This document shows, one piece after another, positions 1 through 9,711 of a stretch of DNA of 64,000 nt. Origin of the DNA: Hygrophila difformis (lineage: Eukaryota > Streptophyta > Magnoliopsida > Lamiales > Acanthaceae); contig JAOANR010000013.1 of NCBI GenBank assembly GCA_030278955.1, positions 42,630,191 through 42,694,190 on the forward strand, given 5' to 3'. The translations under genes were made by a program, and so were the position numbers. The notes below the pieces were generated by a model. That model was not told the origin of the DNA, made no database searches, and saw only the letters and a list, made by a program, of their open reading frames with translations. Every line of letters begins with the position of its first letter. Position 1 is the first letter of the stretch.

Positions 1-957
1 TTGGTTCTTGTTTGTGTAAGAGGCACCCATTTGCTTTATGGTCTGTGGAGTGGCAAATGCCACCACACAAGCCCGGCCATTAAAAAGGTGTCCATTCATG
101 CCTTCTTTGCATGCATAAGCTGCAGCAGGATCATAAAATTCAACTTGGCAATAACCTTTGGACTTACCACTAGCCCTTTCATCATAAAACTTAATCTCCT
201 TCACTTTTCCGTACTGAATGAGCACACTCTCAAGCTCAGCATCCGTTGTCCACCAGTGTAACTCTCCTACAAAGAGCATTGTGTTTCCGTTTTCTACAGA
301 AGGGCGTATCAGGTATTCATTATCCATTGTGCGGTTCATATTGGCATTTGCAACTGAATTCATCGGATTGGACAGCATCGTTGCAGCACCTTTTGAGCTG
401 GACATGTTAGTATTCACCACTGTTGCAGGCTCAACAACTACTTTCTCCGAACTATTCATTCGATCAGCACCAACCTTTTGAGGCGGAGTTGTGTATCCTT
501 GATATACCGGATTCCCTGTATGGGAATTATGAGCAATTTCTGGTAGCCTTCCTCTCTGAGCAACATCTACAGCCTGTGGAGGTCCCCCAGGGAACGGCAT
601 GTCAGTTTTCTGCTCAGGATATTGGTTTGCATTGGTAGCATATCTCCCTTCATTAACAACTCCGGCATTATTCGTCTCTTGTGTGGCAACTTCTTCTGCT
701 CTATTTCCAGGAATATTAGCTCTTGAATTCTCATATCCAGTGTTCTCCACACCAGAAGGCACTTGTGCTTCAGAGCATTGTATTTGCAAGAAACCCTCTC
801 CAACATTAACATCATTGTAAAGGTCATCGTATTCATCCTCATCACCAATCATTTCCTCCTCCGCAAGTGCGGGTATAGTCTGGTGAAATTGACCTTTTGG
901 ATTTCCTCCATAATCTCCATCTCCAAAATCTAATTGCTCATCAGTCACTGAATCCAT
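1..957 (-). CDS. RRM-domain RNA-binding protein, CFIm68/CPSF6-like (N-terminal part, 3' end outside window)
   Basis: The minus strand is open without interruption from the ATG at 957 to the window edge, 319 codons. The first ~220 residues are acidic and low in complexity, with repeated Asp/Glu near residues 35-50. One RRM follows at about residues 226-303: RNP2 reads LFVGEL (228-233) and RNP1 reads KGYCQVEF (267-274). The HWWTTDAELE helix-1 signature and the KEIKFYDERASGKSKG stretch are typical of the plant RRM subgroup resembling the cleavage factor Im 68-kDa subunit, which acts in pre-mRNA 3' processing in the nucleus. The family assignment is recognition from memory; the RRM itself is directly visible. 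The ATG chosen is the first in frame. A pyrimidine-rich acceptor-like site (AG at 995-996 on the minus strand) just upstream suggests a 5'-UTR intron; its donor was not identified. The C-terminal half, usually Pro/Arg-rich, lies outside the window. Confidence 0.85.
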   Translation of the reverse strand, partial: MDSVTDEQLDFGDGDYGGNPKGQFHQTIPALAEEEMIGDEDEYDDLYNDVNVGEGFLQIQCSEAQVPSGVENTGYENSRANIPGNRAEEVATQETNNAGVVNEGRYATNANQYPEQKTDMPFPGGPPQAVDVAQRGRLPEIAHNSHTGNPVYQGYTTPPQKVGADRMNSSEKVVVEPATVVNTNMSSSKGAATMLSNPMNSVANANMNRTMDNEYLIRPSVENGNTMLFVGELHWWTTDAELESVLIQYGKVKEIKFYDERASGKSKGYCQVEFYDPAAAYACKEGMNGHLFNGRACVVAFATPQTIKQMGASYTNKNQ

Positions 958-2080
958 TAAAGCAGATACAGTTACCAATTATGAACCCCCCAACCTGATT
1001 ATAGACAAAAGAAAGGAATCAGAACCAAACATTACACATCACTGTGAAATATATTGCAGGATCTTGAAACTAACTACCCGATTATGCTTTTGTAACACTG
1101 GGAATAAAAATAATAATAATAACATAACCATCTAAACCAGGAAAACCTACCTATTACAGACAGATCCAAATGTTAAATACCAATAAAAACAAAAACAAAA
1201 AAAATCAAGATACTTTCCCCGTCCGATTTAGAGCAACTTCCTACTTCTCCACAAAACCAACATTAAATTCAAAACAAGACAAAACAAACTTGCAGCAGAC
1301 AAAATTACAGAATTGCAAAATACAATAAATCTCCAAACATATGTCAACAAAATGAATACTTGCCGAGACCCACAGGCCACATCACGATTCCATGACAGAT
1401 GAATGAATAAAACCCATAAGAAAATTAAAAAGCGAGCACTTTTAATCAGCGACAGTAAAAACAGACAATACTATGAAGAATCAAACCCAATCACGCCGAT
1501 TAAGTTGATCCGATCGCCGCATTAATTTCTCCCTTGCCCATAAATCAGATCACTCCCAACAAAAAGCGACGGGATATCAAAATTATGCCTGGAGTTGTGA
1601 ACTGCTGCCCGGCGGGTCTTCCGGTCGCTGTGGTCAACAAGTAAGCAGCTGAATTTGTGAATTGCTCGCCTGTAATGAATTGATCTTCAGTTAAATTATT
1701 TGCCCTATGGGTTTCTTCCTTTCTTACTTATCTTCTTGTTCTGTAAAATTTAACTTTGAAATATTCTACATTAAGATGGTGCTGTAAATATTGCAATTGC
1801 AATTTATACAAATTTTGAAGTTTAACCGTAACATAATTTGCTCACTATATTTTCCTTTTAAGTTATAATAATTAATTTCTTTAAATATTACTATATATTG
1901 TGGGTTAAATCAATCTTAAATATGCATATTTATTATAAAAAGATACACGTGAAATGTCTAGAAGGTAAAATCACTTTATCCTTTATCTTAAAATTTCAAT
2001 GACCGGATTGCAATCTATTGATATCTATCTAAATTCTGTAATCATATTTTTATTGTGTTGTCTATATTGACCTTTTAAGT
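958..2080. other. Upstream region of the RRM gene (5' UTR, probable UTR intron, promoter)
   Basis: There is no supported coding sequence here. The part next to the gene (about 960-1650) has moderate GC and probably holds the 5' UTR and a leader intron of the minus-strand gene. The part from about 1740 to 2080 is AT-rich and featureless by eye, and leads to the target duplication of the MULE that follows. Confidence 0.5.
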
Positions 2081-2089
2081 TATAATTAA

Positions 2090-3331
2090 GAACAATTGGA
2101 AAAAAATAACCCTAAACTTATTGGAATTGCCCATCTATACACCTAAACTTTTTTCTTAGAATAAAATAACCTTCAAATATCAAAAGATATATAAAATTAT
2201 AAACTTCCATCCATTTTTGCCGTTAGAACCCAATTGGACGTTAAGTATACAGGGCAAAATAGTCTCTACACATTTTTTTATCAATTTTATGACCTAGATT
2301 TGTGACCTATCTAAAAACCCATCACACTGAATCTTCTTCTTCCCCTTCGTCAATCCTTTACCCATTCAAAACCCTCAAACCCCAACCTCGGAACTTTTGT
2401 TCTCTCTTGGTGTGGAGAGATTTGTGCCATAAAATTGAAAGCTCCTGACCCTTTGTGTTCCTGATCTGTCATTTCTATAAGTTGTTCTTGTCTCTATAAG
2501 TTGTTCTTGTCTCTGTGGTTCAGAATAGGGTTCTAGAGTTGAATGGACATTCTAAATGAAAAGGTAAAGGTAATGAAACCACTACCGCTTTCTATTCTCC
2601 TAATCCAGATCCTTTTTTCTCTCTTGGCGTTCAGCTCGCGTTCGGAGTTGTTAAACAATCCTGAAATTTGTAAGTAATTGGGCGTCATTTCGTGAACAGT
2701 GGAACAATCTTGTATGTTATTTACTCAATTAGCAAAATTTAATTGTTCCTAATTAACCACATGAGGTGGATGGACACTATTGAAAATGGAATCAGCTGCA
2801 AATTTTTCATGGCATTAATTGCTTAATTGATTATATTCTTTGGATTATTTTGTATCTAGTGCATCTGGGTTTGTATGCCTTTTGAATTAGTCAATTATCC
2901 TACGCAAATGGCCGATTTATCAGGAACATCTGGGGAATAGTGAAGATACACATTTCGCCATATCGCTGCACTGTAAGGATCTATTGAACGCGACGGTCGC
3001 CTGAGATAATGGGGAAAGGAAAGCAGTGAACAGATTCACTGTGGAGCGCGACAAAGGAATCGACTATTGGAATTTGGAATTCCGATGGGTTAGGGTTAGA
3101 AGTGCATTCTACACGGGTCTCACAAATTTTGGTCATAAATATGTCAAAATATGTAGAGAATATTTTGCCCTATCCACTTAACATTCAGTTGGGATCTAAC
3201 GGAAAAAATGGATGGAAGTTTATAATTTTATATCTTTTGATAGTTGAGGGTTATTTTCTTATAAGAAAAATGTTTAGGTGTATAGATGGGCAATTACAAT
3301 AAGTTTAGGGTTATTTTTTTCCAACTGGTCT
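2090..3331. mobile_element. Non-autonomous Mutator-like element (MULE) with ~220-bp TIRs
   Basis: The ends are long inverted repeats (about 2090-2310 and 3112-3331) that match at well over 80% by eye. The left end begins GAACAATTGG and the reverse complement of the right end begins GACCAGTTGG; both continue into A-rich sequence and AACCCTAAAC. A perfect 9-bp direct repeat TATAATTAA flanks the element (2081-2089 and 3332-3340), the target-duplication length expected of MULEs. No transposase is present in the 1242 bp. The interior (about 2330-3100) is less AT-rich than the surroundings and includes CT-rich, 5'-UTR-like stretches, so it may be captured genic sequence (Pack-MULE), but I could not identify a donor. 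Confidence 0.9.
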
Positions 3332-3423
3332 ATAATTAATCTCTTCATAAGAAGAATTACTGTAATTTTATTTTAAAGATATACATATCTATAATCCAAT
3401 ACACTGCAAAGAAAAATCACATA

Positions 3424-3681
3424 CTCCCTCCGTTTTTGATAAATTGTAACATTTGAAAAGTTGGTACTATTCATACATGCACTTTGACTTAAAATTTTAT
3501 GATAGTTATACAAGTTAAAATATAGTCAAGTGTGATATTATTAGATTAGTCTCATTGAGTAGTTTTTTAAATATAGAACTTTTAGAATTCTTACTTATAC
3601 CGAATTTGAGTTATTAATGATTTAAAATATGCATTGAACTGTGTGCATTGTGGTTTAGGGTTGAAAAGAAAACGGAGGGAG
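3424..3681. mobile_element. Stowaway-type MITE (common family of this window)
   Basis: This 258-bp element has terminal inverted repeats CTCCCTCCGT / ACGGAGGGAG and is flanked by TA on both sides (3422-3423, 3682-3683). Its interior carries the GTCAAGTGTGAT/ATTAGA core found in the other copies at 21.2, 29.6, 35.0, 39.0, 42.6 and 54.8 kb. Confidence 0.85.
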
Positions 3682-4792
3682 TAGTATTTTTACTAAAAAT
3701 ATTTATGAGTACTAAAATTTTACTTTTTTATTGAAAAGAAAATAATTTTGAAAAACTACATAATATGGAAAAAAATAAGTATTTCATCAGTAAGAAAATT
3801 TCAATATACTATTTTATGTACTTAAAATTAATATCATGATAATTTATCTTTTATATATTTTTATTAGATATTAATTTATATTTATATATATTATATTATT
3901 AATATTGATATCGTATCATATTATATTTCAATATTTATATTATTATACACAATTAACATAAATTTTGCGGGTGACTATGAGTGAGTTATAAAATTGAAAG
4001 TTTTAATGTATTTAATCATTTTAATTATACATATAATATTTATAATTATGATGGGTGGTAATCTTAATGAATTAATTTTTCTATTGATATTTTCGTTGCA
4101 TAAAAATTTGAATTTATGCTTTGTTATGTATTATGAAAAAAATTTATAAATTTATTTTTTCTGTCATTTTGAAAAAAAAATGATAATAGAAATTATATTT
4201 TATAATTTTTTTACATAGATATACTAGAATAATATCATCTATTAACTTAAATTAATTGAATTAATATTAGTTTGTATTTTAAAAAAAAAAAGAATAACAC
4301 ACGTACACTAAACTCGTGCGCATAGCGCGGGAGAAAAATATAGTTAGTAATTATCAAGTGAAAAAAATACATATTTCCATAATATAACATCAATTAAAAA
4401 GATTCGTTCAGCAAAAAAATTAAAATGGATTTGAACCCGTATGTGAAAGGATAAAAATATTTATAATTAATTTTTTTAACTGAAACGAGATAAAAGGGTG
4501 ATGAAGCTTATTACACACCAATATAGTATGAGCCTATTTGGGAATTAATTGTTACATGTTAACTGATTATGTGAGTAATTCGAGTAATAAATTAGTTATA
4601 ATTAGTTGTTTGACAGTTTTGAAGCAAATTTTTTACCTATAATAAAGTAATTCTAAAATGCTGCTATTTGCAGTGTTTTCAAAAAGAGCCAATTAAACTA
4701 TGTTAAGTTTTATTGTCTTTTAAAATAAGTGAATTTATCTTAAATTGACTATAATAAACTAATTTTATTTGTCTTAAAATTATACAACTAAT
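3682..4792. other. AT-rich intergenic DNA with a decayed Helitron-like 3' end
   Basis: No gene is visible. Around 4312-4344 there is a GC-rich imperfect hairpin (CTCGTGCGC, ATA loop, GCGCGGGAG) followed by an A-run and ATAGT. That is one base from the CTAGT at which plant Helitrons end, so this may be a mutated Helitron terminus. The rest is AT-rich and featureless. Confidence 0.35.
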
Positions 4793-4806
4793 AGTTAGAA
4801 ATGTAC

Positions 4807-4939
4807 TTTGAGTTTGAGCATTTGTGTATGCATAATTTTGTTTTGTGATATTGAACCTTTCAATATCCAACAAATTTTTGAATGATTAGTTTTTGGCCTG
4901 ATGTGGCATGAAAATACTTACTATTCGCAAAAAAAAAAC
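4807..4939 (+). mobile_element. Decayed, 5'-truncated tRNA-derived SINE relative
   Basis: A 14-bp direct repeat AGTTAGAAATGTAC flanks this stretch (4793-4806 and 4940-4953), and it ends in an A-run. The body shares TGTGTATGCA and GAATGATTAGT, and a GGCC..TGTGGC..TG pattern, with the SINE at 22442-22615, but with heavy divergence and without a recognisable A box. I read it as an old 5'-truncated member or a sister family. Confidence 0.6.
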
Positions 4940-4953
4940 AGTTAGAAATGTAC

Positions 4954-5412
4954 AATTAATTTAATTATTGAAGTTAATAGATAAAGAATATTAGTAAAAT
5001 AATATAGTACTTTTTTTGCTGAACAAATAAATTTATTATTATACTAAAATGTGACGTCCTCGAAACGTTTTTAATTTGTTTTTTTCATTTCATTATATTT
5101 TTAATCACATTCAATCTTTTTTTTTTCTACTCCAATAATCTTATTTTAATTTCTAGCCTCCAAGGCTTTATGGTTCCTTCCAAACTTTTCTATAAAGTCT
5201 ACTTTGTATTTAGTAGTACGAAATAGTACTATAATTTTTTCCACATAAGCATGATGTAAAACCTTTCGGGGGAAACTTAAAACAAACAAGCTTTCTACTA
5301 CTTTTTTTACCAAGTAAAAAGAAAAAGAAAAAAAAAAGTTAGAAAGATATTCTATATAAATTTAAATATGACTAATACAATAGACTTCTTCTATTCGTAT
5401 TCTGCTCTAATA
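4954..5412. other. AT-rich intergenic DNA
   Basis: I see no gene or repeat structure here beyond homopolymer A/T runs. The stretch ends at an ATATCTAATATATA sequence, which is a possible (unproven) 5' end of the Helitron that terminates at 22106. Confidence 0.4.
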
Positions 5413-6897
5413 TCTAATATATATATATGGCATGGCAAGTTACTATTTAATGAATAGTATTTTCCTAGCCTCATTCCGAACCTGACTCCCTTGCCAAGTT
5501 ATTAATCAACCGAGCATCATTCCGAACATGTGGCCACCAAGCCTAATTCCAAATCTCGCTGCATATCTCTGCTTTCTGCTTCCTATCTCCACTAACTTTC
5601 TCAAACCTAATCCCCGCTCAATCTCTGCTTCCATTCTCCTCCTCTCATCTCCATTCCACCCTCCCTGTTTCTGCAATTCCAGAATTCCACCCGCCGCTGC
5701 CGCACCCAGGTCGCTCGATGCACCACCGCGCTGACATTGCAGACCCGTGCTCGGCCTCCGTCTGTTGTTCCCGCGTTCCTTCCTGTATCCGGCCACTTCG
5801 CCGCCCAGGGCCGTCGGCCGCGCCCACCCCTTCCTGTAGCGGGCGTAACTCGGTAAAGTTCTGGCCTCAGATCGTTTAATTTAATGAACTTACGTGATCC
5901 CTATATTCTGTAATGCATTTTGTAACCCTAACTGTCGTGCGCACTTTGATTCAAATTTAAGCCTTGCCCAAAATTCCCTGCGCGTGCCCAAATCTGTGTT
6001 ATTCCCGCGACTCTCACACGCGTCAGCGGGCTCCTTGCCATACCTGCTGTTGGTAATTAGTAATGCCTTATTTTTTATTGCTCATTTTGTTGCGATTAAA
6101 GTTAAGATTCCAAACCACCGGCGCAATTTCTGGGGGCGGGAGGGAAGTGGATGAGGCGGCGTTGGGGGCTTCGGCCCAGGTGAAGAGGGCGGCGCTGCAG
6201 AAACAAGCTTCGACTGCCTCGATGATGGATGAGGATTACGCGAGGAGGTTTGAATCGGGTGATTTCAAGGTAAGGTTTTCTTTTTGTGATTTTTCCCCCA
6301 CATTCATTTTTGGGGTTTTTTATCAGGTTGAAATTAATTTGCCCCAATTGGTAATCTATCATTCAATTACTCACACTGACTTCGTTCTCTGCCTTCAAAT
6401 TTGGGAGACTATGTTTTTGATCAGGTTATACTTGCATTGCTTTTGCTGCTACTTTGCATTCGATATGCTTGTATGGGATAGTGCTTGCATTTTGTTTGCC
6501 CACAGTGGTGTTTCCCTGTATGTCTTATTGGTCTGGTTATCTACGTTGTGGTTGTCAGATGGGAGTTTGTTAGGTATTTTTGTAATGGTTATTTTCACTA
6601 TGTTTGTCATTCTGAGTTTTTGCATCCTCTACTTCTTGTCTTGTACCAACTTCGAGTTCAGTGAGATCTTGAGACATCTTAAATTCAGGCTTGCGTGTAA
6701 CTGTTTTTTTGTCTGTGGTTATGACATGTCATATGATGTTCTTTTTATTGATGCACGGTCGCCCACCAGCCCTTGGTGTTCTGCGTCACCGTCTCCTTCT
6801 TCTCTTCGGCCTTGCTCGCTGCTCTCGCCTTTCCGCCCTTCTCTTCGCCTCGCCACCGCACCCTTCTTTGCCAAAAGCAGCAGCCACCAGCCATCAT
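5413..6897 (+). other. Chimeric GC-richer region containing a host-gene fragment
   Basis: GC content rises abruptly in patches (5680-5850, 6000-6260, 6760-6890), separated by AT-rich intron-like DNA (6270-6700). A consensus donor (GTAAAG) lies near 5851 and another (AAG|GTAAGG) at 6269/6270. Open frames in the patches overlap in several frames and lack recognisable domains, apart from the fragment listed at 6100-6269. The LTR retrotransposon begins at 6898. Confidence 0.4.
6100..6269 (+). pseudogene. PHD/RING-type zinc-finger protein fragment (single exon, captured or disrupted)
   Basis: A frame ending at a perfect donor (AAG|GTAAGG, 6269/6270) encodes AQVKRAALQKQAST followed by MDEDYARRFESGDF. 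I recognise this as the segment just before the RING/PHD cluster in Arabidopsis At3g52100-type PHD-finger proteins, where a KRAALQKQ..EDYARRFESG string is present. The preceding segment (KVKIPNHRR) lies in a different frame, so the fragment is frameshifted at its start. No downstream Cys-rich exon was found before the LTR at 6898 or after 19944. It is therefore a dead fragment, either cut off by the retrotransposon or carried by a Helitron. The identity is from memory and moderately certain. Confidence 0.5.
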
Positions 6898-9487
6898 TGT
6901 AACACCCCGGTTTTTGGTCACCCAGGTCGGGATGTCACCGCCACATCCCCTAGTAAGACACGGTTTCTCCGAGCTTACTAAAGGGATGCAAGGCTAGGTA
7001 TTGCAGTATTTAAAACATTTAAATCATTCAAGATAGCCCATACGTTATAATTCAAAAATAATATTAATATAGCGCAGGGGAAATAAATGGTTTAGTACAG
7101 TATCGAAGCGGAAAATATAAATAGGGCCGACATGGCCAAAACACGGGTTAAACAGACCCGTTCATAATATAGTCTAAAGTACGAATTTAAAAGCAAAATA
7201 ACAATCCCCAAAATCCCATGCATGAATCGTGCCCACACATGCTCATTCACATATTCTGTAAGAAAGGGAGTAAAAACGGTTTTGGTCAGCAAACTTGCTG
7301 AGTAAGTTAACACATGCATGATCGTAGGGTTTGAAAGCCATTAATTTAATAATTTAATAAAAGCATGATAATAACATAATATTTAATTTAATCTAATCAA
7401 CTATCGAATGGCATAATTTATCTCACGCTCTATTTAATAACACATATCGCATGGTTTAAGATAAAAGCCATAATTTAAATAAAGCATTTAAATAATTTAA
7501 TTGGACAATAACATAATTTAATCTAATTTAATTTAATTTAAAATCCCCATTACATCCCCGATTTGGTATTTCAAAGTTTCACGATAGCATCGCGATGTCA
7601 ACAAGTTTAGCCAGTAGCCCGGCGGCCGCAACCGTATCAGCCATACCCAGTACCACTCCGGAGCCTCGGGAAACCCATACGGATATTCACGAGAGTGTAG
7701 GCTCTATATTTCGCCGTTTTGGCAATATCACATTTCAAGTTTAGCGCGCGGGGTCACCATCGTCCATTACGGCACGAAGTGAAGCAGTTAGGGGGCACCC
7801 TGCAGAGCACTCACCCCTAATTTTAATTTATCAAGTTTGTAAGGGGATTTAATTTTTAAAATCTGACTTCAATTGTATTTATTTAAAAATAATATCTCAA
7901 CTCATTTCAACCCTAAAGGTTAATTCCATGTTTCAACAAGATCTCAAGATTTTGTTTCCGGTAAACCACAGTTTACTCTAAAATTCGTCTAGAATCAGAT
8001 TTAATTCCAAAAATTCCAAAATTTCATATCTGACTCAGAAACGCCAAGATCTACAACTTTCATGTTTTAACTTTTTCAATCCGAGATACCTAAGTAGGTC
8101 AAAATCACCAATTTTCGCATAAGAACCATTCTGTCCGAGTTTACTGTATCACAGTTTAAAGATTTCGAATTCTACCATAGCAATTCAACTCCAAATTTAA
8201 TGAAATTTGACAGAGATCATCTTAAGACAATTATATACAACTTTCATGTTCGGCCAAAGATCTAAAACAGTCTAGATCCTATGTCAAAAACGTGATCAAG
8301 ATCATTCCTAAATTCTGTCCAAGATTTCAAGATCTAGATTCAAACAGTTCGTTTTCGGTGGGTTTTCACATATCAAATCAACTCCAAAAATTCTCAAAAA
8401 TTTACAGTAGCTAGATCTAAGTCTTAGGAACGTTTTTCGAGTTTTAAGTTTTTTCGTTTGAGTTCGTTTTAAAGTTCGGAAAAATTCATCAAATCTGTTG
8501 CGTCGGTAGAAAGTTTAGATTGACAGATTTTCGATTCCTTGATAATCTTTTAGTTTGAATGTTTTCATTCATCCCAAAACCATGTAAGAGTTAACTTACA
8601 GAGTTTATGAACGTCCGGGATCGTCTATTCGAAGGCGTGGCTTCCAGTCCACCGTTTCTCCTCTCCGTTCGTCGGGTTATACGATCTAGATCCAATACGA
8701 GGTGTAGAAAAGAAAAGAAGATGATTAGGATTCGTTTTCGAACCGTTTATTGAACAAAGATTGGATCGAGACTTACCACGACTATGGAGGTCTGTAGAAA
8801 TTTCGTCCAACAGGTCTCGCCTTTGGTTTCGTGCCTCCGACGACTCCGGATTTAGGGTTTCGAATGTGTAGAAGGTTGTAGGGTTTCGTAAAAGTATTTG
8901 GAGCTCTTAGGAGGTCGTATTTATAGATTTCCAAGTCCTAGGGCATCCAACATCTGACTTAAGGGTCTTGGGTCGAGAGATGTTCAACCGAAAGTCGAAA
9001 AAATCCGCGTTCGGGCGAGAGATTCACGCAACGGGCAAATCTGTCGTGTGGCGCGGTCGTGGCGCGCTTTTCCTCCTTCACCGCGCGGCCACCGCGCGAC
9101 ACTCGCCTGGACTTCGGTCCGGGCGGGTCGTGCGATCCGTCGTGCTTTTCCGCCTCTCTTTCGGGTTTCTATCCCTCTATGCTCCCGAATTCCGATTTCC
9201 GGGGTATCTTCGGGTTTCTACTTTCTCTCTAAATTTTCACTCGGGTCTAATTGGATGTTTTGGACTCGAATCCTCGAGTTCATTAGCGTCGGGTTTTGGT
9301 GTACAATTTATTTAGCTTTTTTCTATTTAATTAAATTCCTTTAATTCCTTTTTAAGTTAAAATCTCATTTCTCATTTCCTTATCTTTATTTATTTATTTA
9401 TTTGTTGGATTCATTTATTTATGGTATTTATGGTTTATTTATTTAATTATTGTTTTATTTTATGTTGGAAAATTCTCGGGTATTACA
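6898..9487 (-). repeat. LTR, 3' side of the gag-pol region
   Basis: This 2590-bp LTR starts TGTAACACCC and ends GGGTATTACA on the plus strand, giving TG...CA ends on the coding (minus) strand. It is AT-rich in its middle (7330-8500), with a GC-rich patch near 9030-9150. Open frames inside it are not conserved genes. The purine-rich AAGGAGGGTAGAC (9488-9500, minus strand) abuts it as the polypurine tract. Confidence 0.95.
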
Positions 9488-9500
9488 GTCTACCCTCCTT
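9488..9500 (-). other. Polypurine tract of the retroelement
   Basis: On the minus strand AAGGAGGGTAGAC lies immediately before the LTR that begins TGTAATACCC. Such a tract primes plus-strand DNA synthesis. The same sequence recurs next to the other LTR at 18031-18043. A second purine block (AAGGGGGAGAGG) lies about 200 bp further inside. Confidence 0.7.
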
Positions 9501-9711
9501 AAGAATCAACTTCGTCCTCGAAGTTGTGTTTCGGCTTTTCTCGTGCTAAAGGTCTTGTGTTTGTTTTATTATGTTGTGACTGAACTTAGAATTAAAACTT
9601 CTAAGCTGCCTACGTACCCGGTAAAGGGATCAAGCCATAACGTAGTTCATCAATTTACAAAAGTGCACGAAAAATAGGTGGTATCACATCCTCTCCCCCT
9701 TAAGATTGCAG

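Noticed and set aside
1586..1645. Short plus-strand ORF starting MPGVVNCCPAGLP upstream of the RRM gene
   Set aside because: It has only 19 codons, no context, no similarity I recognise, and lies in the probable leader of a minus-strand gene.
5506..5827. Overlapping open frames on both strands in a GC-rich patch
   Set aside because: Several frames are open at once because of GC content; none shows a domain, and they are better read as leader sequence or captured DNA.
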